Shown here piece by piece: positions 52,441 through 64,000 of a stretch of 64,000 nucleotides of DNA. Below the pieces are notes generated by a model. The model saw only the letters and a list, made by a program, of their open reading frames with translations. It did no database searches and was not told the origin of the DNA. The number at the start of each line of letters is the position of its first letter. Position 1 is the first letter of the stretch. Made by a program: the position numbers and the translations under genes. The stretch is from Fratercula arctica (taxonomy: Eukaryota; Chordata; Aves; Charadriiformes; Alcidae): the NCBI GenBank assembly GCA_947846985.1, contig CANTUZ010000007.1, positions 31,376,355 through 31,440,354 of the forward strand. Direction: 5' to 3'.

Positions 52441-55400
52441 TATGAACCTCTCTCAGTTCTTCCTAGCATGTAATGGAAGCTGCTCTTGCTTCTTATAAAA
52501 ATAGCAATATGTAGGCAGTGAAATACAAACCGCTACACTTAACTTCCAGCAAAGAGTTGACTCAGTGCTCAATTTCTTTTTTAAACTCTTACAAAACATA
52601 TATATTTTCCTATAAAATTTATAAAATATGTAAAAGCAATACCTGAACCTCCCTCTTTTAGGGAATATAGATTCAGATATTTAAATTCAGAAGGACATTT
52701 AAGTTAGCCTTATGACTGGGTCATGAAGACATGAGCCCGCGAGGTTCTTACACATCCTCAAAGTGGCCCAAAGTCAAATGGGGCGGAAATGTGATAGGAA
52801 CTAATAGGAGTTGACATTATGTTTCATCATTTCCTGTAAACACGGGCCACTGCAGCAAAAATTACTTTGTGCCATGACCTAAATTGTTACTGATTTTCAG
52901 GAGCCTAATGGAGGTGAATTGAAATGCCAAGATGACAATCACAAGAGAAGTTCCTTGCCCTCACAAGGACAGCAAACTCCATGTTACAGAGTTTGTACCT
53001 TTTTACCTTGACATCTGATATGGACAGCATTCACAGATGTAAACATGCTGTAAACTACTTAAACTGTTTCAAAAACCCCAGCATCATTTGAAAATGTAAC
53101 TGCATGCAAAAGCTGTTTAAAGCATCACACAGTGATGCAAAAGGAGTTAATGAGCATCAATTATTCGTTAACTTTAAATATATACGTGTATTGATTTACA
53201 GAATATGATAAACATCAACAGGAAATAAGAAGTTTAGATAGTAATTTCCCAATTTGTATCTTGTAATATGGTTTAATACAAGATTTGCTAATGGAAAACT
53301 TTTACCTATGGATTCAGAAATCTTTTTAATGCTTTAAGAAATTGGCACTAATCCATTCTAGGCCTTGCTGAGAGTAAGTTTTCAGACCCAGAATGTCAGG
53401 AATCAGTTTTAATGAATTCTAATATTTTTTTAGTTCACATAATAACAGATTTTTGCTATAAATGGTTGTTCTATTTATATTAACAAACTCCTATGAAAAT
53501 ACATTGTTTATGTATGAGTATCTTAGTTTTACTAAATGCCATCTTCTACATTTGTTGCTAATCATTTATACTTTTAAATTGATGTTAGATTTCCTGAAAA
53601 ATCATAAAACTTCTGGATGTTATAGGATAACAGAACATGATTGATACTTTATCACAACATTTTTCAACCGCTCGAAACAATGACTTAAAGGTAACATCTT
53701 TGATTTCCATGTCCTCCAATTAACATATTTGGGTTAATTTGTGATTTCTATTATACCAAATGGATTGTAGCTGTATTCAACGTCGGAAAAAAGGAGGCAC
53801 TTTTAGAGTTTGCCATCCATTGACAATCAAGATACACCAGAAGAAGTAAATAATATTTAAGCTATAGTATTGGCTCAAAAATTGCAGGTAACACCACTTC
53901 CAGTCAAGGGACTGGGAAAAAAAAAAAACCAAACAGCACTCTTCCTGTTTCCAGAAGCATTTGGTACCCTTCAGAGATGCAGAAAAGTTGCTCATATTCT
54001 GCATTCTGCCTTCCACTCTGGTTTCCAGTGACTATTTGTCACAGCCCAGTTCCACCTCATCTCGTGCTGTAAAGCCCACTGTGTATAACAAGAAGAATTT
54101 ATTACTGCAGTGTAAGAGATACCACAAAACCCTAACAAGTGAGGAGAATCTACCTTTTTCTGCCAGTGGGATGCTCACCTCTCTCTACACCCAGGATTAC
54201 AGCACAGGCCTCCCCTGCAATGCACATGCCAGCACAGTTGCAAATTATTATTACACCCCAAAGTAAGAACTAGCTTTTTAAAACAACAACAAAAAACGCA
54301 AACCACACTACCAAACCATGAACAACCAATTCCATTTGTGATTCACTTTAACCTACAGATTCTTTTTTCTCATTCAGTTTCTTGGCCAGATAGATCACAC
54401 CCTACAATTACTTGCCTAAAGCTGGGAGTGCCAGCAGCCACTACATGTACAGCAGCAGCCCTCTGCTCTCCTGCTCCAGTCTTGCCACTACTTTTCCCGG
54501 TTGCCAACTCTTCTGTATTACCAATGTAATATAAAGTCCCTCCTTGTGAGGGGTTTGGAGGAACCAACTTGGCTTAAAAGTGACCTGGCAAAACTGTTAT
54601 CTGTGTCAGGGGTAGGCCTCATGCTGAACCGGTGCAACTTACTGGCTGTAAGGCTGAAAAAAGCAGTGGCCGATAATGTTTTTTAACCGGTTGAAGAACT
54701 ATGATGTAGCAATAGATAGGGGCAACTATATTACAGCAGTAAACATAGCTGTAAATCATATAACGCTAATTAACAGTTGTTCTTGTTTTTTGTTTCTCTC
54801 CATCAGCACTTTTTTCCTGTACTGTGTTCGAGGTGTGGTCAATGTTAGAAACCATTTAATGTTCTTGCAAAAGTCTACAATATCCTTTTTTAATTCAAAC
54901 AGAAACATAAAAATGTTCAACTGAAGTTTATTCAATTAATTTTAGTTCTCAATTTATAAAGATTTTACTATTCATGCAAAGGAAAATGAGAATTACGATG
55001 CAATGTGCTGACATTCAATGTAGTTTTACAGCCTTTTTAATACAGAAGTAATTTTAAAAATAATAGGCTTAAAATAGTAAAAAACCAAAAACTAATAGTT
55101 TTGCTAAATTACCTTTTTATTACATGGTTTCAATTAGCATTCCCTCATCCTCCCACCCAACACGCAGATTGTTCTCTCTTTTCTCTGAAGGAAATTATGA
55201 GACGATAGAAGTACAGAAGATACTTCCAACTAAATGCTGGAACCTCAATTGAAAACACAAGTTTACAGCATTCCCAGAATGATTTGTTGCAGCAAAATCT
55301 ATAAAAATTAACAGTTCTTAAAGATATATATATAGCTTATGAAGCATGTTTCTTGCATATGGTAATAGAGATTATTCTACTAAACTCATCAGTTATTACA

Positions 55401-58400
55401 TTTAGTACACACTATGCTAAACATTACAAACAATAAAATGCTTTCAACCTGAATGTGGTTTTTCATTTCTTTGAAGTCATTAGAAAGCTGCTGTGGTTTT
55501 AGTTAAGGTATTATTCTGTAGCATAAGGAAAATGTTATACTACAGGTGCAGAGAAGATTTAATCCACATGTTGCAAGGTTACATATGGATATAAACAATG
55601 GATTAATCCTCAATTCCCTTCAGTTTTGACTCTCACAGGTCAGAAGAAAAATGGCCTAATGCTGAAATTGTATGGTTCCCCATATTGTCAACACCTTTTA
55701 TTTCATCTGCAGAAGGTTTTGTAAGACAGACCTTAACTGATTGTAAATTCATCATCATTTATAAAACATTTGCAAAATAGGTAGAAATACCCATACTGAG
55801 AGACAGAAAAGAGGTCCCTCCTGCAGGCATTACAGGTGAGCACAGCAACATAAAAACCGCTCAGCCTTGTCTAGACCACTGTAACAACAGCGTGCAGACC
55901 AACCACAACTAGACTTAAGTTAGGCAGCTCAGGTATTCAAATATGCAAGTAAATTGTATCACAGAGACAAGAGACAAACCCTGATCAAGAGCACTGTAAA
56001 TACCTGAATTCAAATTTCAAAATGTTCTAATAAAACTAAATTTAATACATGCTTGGGTACAGAAAGTATCAATTATCTTCCCTGACTTAATGAGCATAGC
56101 TTTTAATGCTTGAGGTTTTGTAGTGAAAGTTTGCATTTAGAAATTCCAAATGCCTTTTCAATATTATTTTAATTATTCTCCTCTCAAGGCATAAGTATTT
56201 TACCCTAATAAAATCAGTCCTATTTCCAAAAAGATTATAAGTACACTGATATATAAAACTATAGAGCTTAAAAATTCCACCAAAAAATGTTTGTCGCTTC
56301 CTGTTCTATCTTCTCTCTGAAACACAAAAGGAGAGTTATGCTAAAGAGTACTCAGAAAAAGCTAGCCTGTAACCACAGTGTGTGTGGAACTTGGAACCCA
56401 TTTCTAAAAACAACTGACTAGGGGACTCAATCCATATTAACTATTAAACATCTGTTTTGTTCTGTAAGAAAGAAGAGCAAATACCTTAAAGCTTTCTTTG
56501 GAGAATTGCATATCTATCTATCAACAATATGTATCATATATACTGTCTTCGTATTTTATTCTCCATGGTGCCGTTCCTTAAAAAGAGTATTTGTCAAATA
56601 TAAAACTGTCAGACTACACTAGATCTGTGTTAAGATTAGCTCTCTACTTGATATCACATTCATCGACCTGAATCTGCTTGACATACCTATTATAGGACAG
56701 AAATTAAGAACACAAGCAGGTTCAATCACATTGTCCAGAATAAAAAAACAAAGCTGTTAGATGAAAAAGACTTAAAAGTTTTAAAAATTTTTTTTAGGAA
56801 CTGCACAGAATAGAAATCTATTGAAAGACTTATGGAAATCTACAGAGCTCAATTTGATGCTATGCTACTTAGGTACGTACAAACACATATACAAATCAAC
56901 AGAAATCAATGTATATCTTCCAATTAAGTTAGACAGCAATTTTATAGTTGTGATTCTTACATCTAAAAGCAGTAAATTTTAGACAGCTGTATGAAACAAC
57001 AAGTAAACACAGTTTAGAACCAGAGCCTAATACAGTCATTCATTCACATGACACAAATAGTCGTAAACACCTTGGATTTGAAGAGTCTTGAGCTTTGCAA
57101 ACTTTATCTGGGTTTCATCATGAAAAAACAAAGTTCTTAGATCTGGAAAAAAAGACGACTATTAAAAGCACATATATACTACTAAAACTGAATTTCACCC
57201 TTTAACAACGCAAACTTCTATTTATTGCCAAGTGGGGGGAAAAAAGCAACCATCAGCAATATAAAAATCTTTCAAAAGGTTAACAAGCAACAAAGGTTCA
57301 AATGTTTTCCCGTATATTCACCCATACAAGTATATGAAGTACTGTGTGCATAACATGGTCTGCACGTGTTCAACTGTTACAACTGTCTCCAGGTGAAAGT
57401 TTCAAGCACAGAAACGTTATGCACAGAAGTGTACATTCTCCAAGGAGAGACTGCGAAGACTGTTTACCTCCTCTGAACAACAGCTGGGGATCAGTATAAC
57501 TAAGTAAGACTCCCTGTGACAGGTAATCACAATGTGGAGCCAATACGCCGCAAACTTAGCTCAGTACTAGCCCTGTTGTGTCTGGGTCAGGTACGCTGTA
57601 AAATTTCAGTGATGCCTTTAAATTCTAATGGTTTCAAGCTGCTGTAAACTTCTGCAGCAATCAAAAATAATCTGTCATGGGACTAAGGGGTATGAACATC
57701 ATGTCATAGCCACTCTGCTGTTAGATTTATTGGAGGGTAAAGCATGTCATTTATGCATCAACTCACAGGAGAAAAAAAGCAATCCCTATGAACTTAATCT
57801 AATAATAGACTGGAAAGCAATGATTACTGTTTCATGTGCAGTAGCTATTTGTAGCAGTGGTTGGCCTAATTCAGCAGGCCTTCCCTGTCAGAGCTCTGGG
57901 ATTAGCAGTGTTTAGATGAAAATCTATCAGGAAACATCAAGAAATGGTTTAATGAGGAACAAAAGTCTTCATTGTTACATTTAATATTTGCTGAAACTTT
58001 TCCATTTGCACCACTACATTTTTAAAACGCTTACTGGAAGTGACATCCTAAATGTAATACAAATGTTGAGGGACTGTGACTTTAATTAATCTACGATAGC
58101 TTTCTACAATTTCAACGTAAAAGTCTGCTCTCGCTATTCTTATGGAGGCAGAATGCCTCAAAATTGAGTGCAAGATTTTTTTAAAGACATGACTAATAAT
58201 CGTAGCCTCACTGTACTATATACATTTATCATCAACTAAATATTTCATATATATTGACTAATGAACTAATCCTCACTCCCCACGTGGTATAATCCAACTG
58301 TTGGCATCATTTTAGAGGAGTGTAAGCAAGAAGAAAGACATCTGATATTCAGAACCCAAACATGCAGCAACATGTCACAATGGGGACTGAACACCAGAAG

Positions 58401-61400
58401 GTCCTGAGATGATCCCACACCATTCTCATGCCAGGAGCCATGCACCTCCATCTAGAAGGCGCCTTAAACATTTCTCAGTTCTTAAAACAATTTATATGAA
58501 AAAAGATCTCAAATCCCTTAATTAGTCTCAAGTTCTGATGTTAAAGAACCCTGGGGAATAGAGTGTCTTTCATCCTCCTTCATCCATTAAGCAAAATTAA
58601 AACTAACCCGGGGAAGGTATTTCAATTCCCTTTTGCTTATAAATATTGTTCACCAGAGATCAGAATGAATGCCTCAAATTAAGAAAACAAGACATTCCTA
58701 TCAAAAGGAAAAATCAGAAATTAATCTTATTAATGCATATATTACATAGCTAATTCCCACCAATAAAATTCTCAGCAAAAAATGAAAAAGAAATATAGAA
58801 AATAAGACACTGCAGTGTACCTTCACATGTAGGTGAGATACACAAGGGAACATTTAGCCATACCACAAGTTCTTGTTTTCATAGACATGCAGTCATTTCC
58901 ACACCCTCCACCAGAAAACTACCTACCCAGCAGAATCTTCCTTCAGATAACCGTCAGAAGCTACAAAAGACCTAGATTAACCCTGTTACTACAGCCAAGT
59001 CATCCCCTTCTCACAGGATTTCATATCAAAGAGGAGACAACATGGACTAACAAATTAGACAATGCATCAAGTCCCTGCTCCAGCCATCACAGTCCACCTC
59101 CATGCTCTGTCCATGTCTAGTCACCAGCAAAACACCATCCCATGTCTCAGGAAGGACAGTTTTTACAGAAAGCCTTCTAAAATCAGGGTATGACCAGCTC
59201 CGCAATATCCTTAGTAACTACTGTCATCCCAAGTACTTTTCCTAACAAAGTTGCCACAAGTCCCTGAATTCCCCTTAATACAAATAATGCTGCAAAATGT
59301 TATGTCTTTATGAACTGTTCTCATCTAGTCTATTTAACTGCAAAGGTAATCCGAAATTTGACATTTTTCCAAGTGAGACGGAAAGTAAAAGCATAACCAC
59401 AAATATTGACACTAGAAATCCAGTTTTACTAAAACTTAAATTTATGCAAGGGAATGCTATCTAAGTGCTGGAGAAAAAATGATCTAGGACTAGCACAGAT
59501 CTCATGCTATTTCTTGTAAATGCATAGGAACAGACAAACATGGACTACTGACATGCTTAGAAGTCTGGACTGACAATATCAATATCAACCTACCGTATCT
59601 TAGTTTAATTCATGAATCTTCAGAGTCACAGTTAAACCAAGATTAACCAGCACTGCATGCATCTTTCATCTCAGAAAAAAGTTTAATTTTTAACCTGGTA
59701 TTTAACATAAAAACTAAGAGGAAGTTATTTATATTTTGTTTCAACTTCCCATTGAAGGCATTTTGCTACAAAAGCACAGCTCAAAACCTAATATATTTAA
59801 ATGACTCTAATCTTGCTAATTGGTTTTAGACACACCAAAAGCAACTTGTTTTATTTTATAAAATAAAATATAAAGCCTACATAAAAGATGAAAAAAAAAA
59901 AGAAAAAATTAAGATGTGGCTGAAACGATTTATTGTTTCTTGAGAACATTTTAAAAGAGATGCTTATAGCCCCTTAGCTAGTATTTGAGAAAAATCATTT
60001 CACCACAATATACAACTGTCCTTCCAATTCCAACTGAATGGCATCCCACAAAATCCATTGCAGAATTTCCATTTGTTACTTCAAGGAGATGTATAAAACC
60101 AGAATCTTGATGATGCAGAAGATACACGTATTGGAGTTATATTACTGCCTGTCATCTAGCAAAAATACACGTGACACGAGTGATAACATTAGATGTCACA
60201 GTTCACCCATTCTTTTAAAGACCAATATGATCTTCTTGAGATGGAAAACAGGACAACAAAAAAACTAACTCACTACCATAGTTCCTCAATTAACATAGTG
60301 GCTAATCACCTTAACCTTTAAAAATATGCAGGTAGCAGATCATAAAACTAAGCACTATTTTACTACATAGGAAACTACTTCGATCTCATTGTTATTTTTA
60401 CTGTATCAGCACAGAAGTTCTAGAGAGATGTTACACAAATACACTTTTGGACCATTGCTGCTTCATAGATCAGAATCTGAAAAGCAGAAAAATACCATAT
60501 GAATGATAGAAGAAAGGTAAAAAAGAACAGAAAGTAGCCAAGGAGACCAAAGGTCATCCTTTGATCGTACCATATCTTTTACGATAACACAAACTATCCT
60601 CAATTCTGTCTACTCACAAGCCAAAACCACTCTCCACCTAGCCATTAGATAGCAAGATTTGTTACTGTCAGTACAGAACTTTGACCAGGGAGCAAATTCC
60701 AATACAGAATGGGGACAGCTAAAGAAGACTGGCCAACACTGGCTCTCCATACCAGGGCATAGCATGCAGCCCAGTGTAGCCATAGGAGGAGACATACAAG
60801 CAGAGTCTTGGGGCTTCTGTCATCAACAGCAAAGAACCGCAACCATACTGCAATCCCGCCACTCTTAACACCCTCCTACTACTTAGGGTACAGACTAACA
60901 TGGGGCCAGACCAACCTGCTGTCTGACCGTTATTCATCAGATTCCTGATCTTGATCCCTGGCAGCCATCCTCTGGATCCTGAGAGGTTTGTTGAACTTTC
61001 AGGGATAAGATTTATTTCTCTCATACAAACCTTTCCTAATCCTTCTACTTCTGCAGGTGGCACTAACACTGCAGGCATGAGCACAGGAAACCTACCAGAA
61101 GCAATCCTATGATTTATTGCTTCTGATTTCTATCTCTTTTGTATCTCTCCTTCTCTTTATTGCCTGGAAATAAACACTAACTTGAAAGGAAAAGAAAAAT
61201 GGTCACAGACCAGTTTCTAGGATGGCTCTGCTTTTCAAATCAGAAGCACATTGTGGAGGATTTTGGTGTGGGCCATGATACTGAAATGGATCAGCTAATT
61301 GAGGGCAAGCTCAAGGTCAACACAAATTGTAGTGTAGACATAAAAGTCAAGGGCAAAAAAATAAAGAGGAAAGGCAGAGTAATATGATGCAATGAAAAAT

Positions 61401-64000
61401 GGAGAGACACATCAGAAAGGGAAGGACATGTCCATATCAACAGGCAAAAAACCTATTCTCAGGATATTTCCCTATGCACAATATACAGTGAAAACTTTCC
61501 ATCAAGGAATAAAAATTCTCAACCAGATCAGGACTCATGCTTAGCTAATACATAGGACTGATACACTACTATGAAGAAATATTATCTGTAATTAAAAATT
61601 TTAATGAAGCAGTTCCAAAACAGGAAGGCCAAAACAATTTATGGTACATTTCCTTGATGTTTAACAGGTTGGAAAAAGAGATTCTGGTGACAAGTTTTCA
61701 GCAATCTAACCCAGCTGTGAACACAAAATAACCTTCTGAAGCCTAATACAGACTAATCTAATACATTTCGGGGAAAAAAAAATTAGATCAATATATCCAT
61801 ATGTCATACAAGACTACACAGAACAATTTTGTACTGGGAAATACCAAAACCACTATCTAAATGGCAAAGCCCTCCGAATTGCCATTGAAAGATGGCATGG
61901 CTTTCTGGGTCAGCTGAATTTGAATAATAGGGTGTTCTCAGCCCAAATAACCTATTGACTTCCATATATAACAAAATAGAGAGACTCTTTCAAGTGCCTC
62001 CTAGATTTAGCAGCTGTTGCTCTGACATTGTCAGCAATGCATCCATCTTAATCACAGTATGATCCTTTTAACTTTTCTTTTTGAGGCTCTGCTTACTTCC
62101 TTCCACCCTTTGAGTCCCCTCATCTGCCCAAGATGTATGTCAGCTCGAAGCATTGTGTGAATATCTGTTAAAACAATATATCTGGTTTCTCCTGAATCAT
62201 GCTTATTTGTTTTAGCATGAGACATGTACATCTACATATTTTTGAACTTCTACATATAGGAAACCTATATTTAGATGGGAGGTGCCTTCTGGCTACTTTT
62301 GTTCTCCTGTTCTGATACACTCTGCTGCAGCAGAGTAACATCCCTGTAACATCCCTTGCCCATCACCACAGGCATTTTACTTTTTATTCCCATTATTCTT
62401 TTTGTTTTTTCTTTGCTTGAAATGAAAGACTCCATATGTTTTGCTCCTTTTATTGGAAAATGTTAATGCTGTGTACCAGAGGGCACAGTCAAATGAAGGA
62501 TTGCCATTTGGACAGAATTACATACCCAAGTATTGCCTACAGTATATCACCTGTATGAGTGCTTTAAGCAGATCTCATCTTTGTTTCTGCCAGAATTTAA
62601 GGCAATTTTTTAATGTTGAAAACAACATTCAATGCTTTCCAAGGGAATATTTGTTCCATCAAACTCTTTCAAATTAACTGGTACCTAATAGCCTACAACT
62701 CATTGCAGATATTTTTCTAGTTCTTAAAAATGTGACCCATCTGAATTATATTTGCGTTTAAAAGAAAGCTCAACCATATGCACTTTTAGGTAGTTGAAAT
62801 CATATTCAAACTATTCTCCTCATTCAAGTCCTTGTCTGAAAAACTGAAATACTATTTTAACTGTTCAGGTCCTAGCAGTCAGGAGTCCCTGGAATGAGAG
62901 CAGTCCTCATATTTCATCACTAAAGCATGAGAAGGCTGCACATCTGAAACAGCTTTAGTATACTGAGTAATTCACATTCACTAAGTGGATTAGCTGAAAT
63001 AAGCATAATAAATGAAAGAGAATAAAATAAAAAACAATTTCACACTAAGTGAAGGCTTGACGTATAGGAAGTGGCAGCTCTGATGGCCCAAGGCATAGAA
63101 TTAGTTTTGCCACTCGATAATTTGACTGATTCACTCGAGTGGCCAGAAGAGGACATTTTCTGCCTGATTTCAGTGTAATCAAGTCACCTGCTCTGCGATT
63201 GCCAGGGCCAAGTCAACTGCACGCTGCTGTACCGCGCCTGCGTGCCATGAGTAGCAAGAACAGCGTTTTCTGCATATGTGTGCAGAATTACTGAGCTGTT
63301 AACGATAGTGAGAGTCAGCTACATCTGTACGTTAGTGTATTTTCATTTGAGGCCATATATGCAATATTACAATAATCTATTCCATTAACTCCTTTATTTA
63401 CATAAAGTTTGGAGCTACTGATGGGATGCTCTCTCAGTTCTGGTACACATACCAGCAAAGAGCTTATGCATTACTTTTAGTTAGACAAAAGAGGTAACAG
63501 ATGCAAATGCAGAAAAAAAGTAATTTCAAGAGACTGGAAATATAAATGACATTTTCTGTCTGAATTAGAAATTGCTATGAAATTCTTTATAAACAATTAC
63601 AGCAAGATTTTGTGTTAAATATATGTAACACACTTTAAATATAATTTCCCTACTCGTATATATATTATATAAAAAGACTATAATATACATGCAGAGATTT
63701 GGGAATGTGTATGAATAACTTGCATGACATGATGCCAGTTTTATTCCTGCTTTGCTGAACTGGGGGCAGACAGATAAATGCAATATATGTGCTCATCTTT
63801 AAGCATATGACCAGTTTCACTGGTTATTATTTATAGCTAACCTTTCAGAGTGATGATTGTACACTGCATGTCAAAAGAACAGAATTTTGCATTACTATTG
63901 AAAAGAATATTTTCTTCCCTTTATGCAAATATTAGATTGCAATAATGAGACTGCCGCTGTCAGGAGAGATAATCCACTTAGAAATATCATTATTATTAAG
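52441..64000. other. Intronic DNA to the right edge, no gene recognised
   Basis: AT-rich, stop-rich DNA. Short frames (up to 121 codons, minus strand 60719-61084) show no recognisable domains. A poly-A tract lies at 53918-53929. A CpG-rich patch at 63060-63340 is listed separately. No preceding DACH2 exon was found. Confidence 0.6.
63060..63340. promoter_or_regulatory. CpG-rich patch, possible regulatory element
   Basis: About eleven CpGs in 280 bases (for example ctcgag, ctgcgattg, gcacgctg, accgcgcctgcgtg, cagcgt, aacgat, tacgtt), many more than in the surrounding intron, with a CTCF-like word tggccagaagaggaca at 63140-63155. CpG retention suggests low germline methylation or selection. 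No coding signal is convincing. Confidence 0.3.

Noticed and set aside
60719..61084. Minus-strand 121-codon frame
   Set aside because: Several overlapping frames are open on both strands and the product shows no domain, splice context or repeat family I could name.
1..64000. CRISPR arrays, bacterial operons, ribosome binding sites, insertion sequences
   Set aside because: None seen. The sequence is clearly vertebrate intronic DNA with CR1 LINEs and a spliced exon.

Overview
This is vertebrate nuclear DNA, most likely from a bird. The base composition is AT-rich, no dense protein-coding array is visible, and interspersed repeats are sparse. The only retroelements I can identify are CR1 LINE fragments. 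Two have the avian-type CR1 3' end (the terminal 'ctatgat'/'ctgtgat'-like octamer), and two or three are much older, reptile-like CR1 remnants. I see no Alu-, B1- or L1-type mammalian repeats.

The one protein-coding feature I can assign is a single 132-nt internal exon on the minus strand (25698-25829), with a clean acceptor and a consensus donor. Its 43 complete codons match, from memory of the family, the linker segment of Dachshund homolog 2 (DACH2), a nuclear transcription cofactor of the retinal-determination (PAX-SIX-EYA-DACH) network. The rest of the window is best read as the two very large introns flanking that exon. Intron sequence downstream in the gene lies at 1-25697, and intron sequence upstream in the gene lies at 25830-64000. 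I found no neighbouring DACH2 exon by eye. Almost all short open frames in the window look like chance frames in intronic DNA.

Layout: 1-4314 unremarkable intron; 4315-4735 ancient antisense CR1; 4736-13832 intron with a GC-richer patch at 9180-9760; 13833-14100 ancient CR1 (+); 14101-25697 intron with a homeodomain-site-rich block (16860-17090) and an intriguing membrane-protein-like minus-strand frame (18573-18788); 25698-25829 DACH2 exon; 25830-29282 intron with a CpG-dense patch (27545-27710) and an AT-motif-rich block (28820-29130); 29283-30072 a well-preserved but broken 5'-truncated CR1 (+); 30073-48860 intron, including a candidate conserved regulatory block (43080-43640) and GC/CpG patches (32840-33060, 41040-41160, 47180-47420); 48861-49045 CR1 (-); 49046-64000 intron with another candidate regulatory block (50600-51140), a possible CR1 relic (about 52295-52440) and a CpG-rich patch near the right edge (63060-63340).

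I do not see a new multi-gene system. The most worthwhile leads are the candidate intronic enhancers of a developmental regulator, the minus-strand membrane-protein-like terminal-exon candidate at 18.6-18.8 kb, and the isolated CpG-dense patches, which could be exons of unannotated transcripts or old gene fragments.
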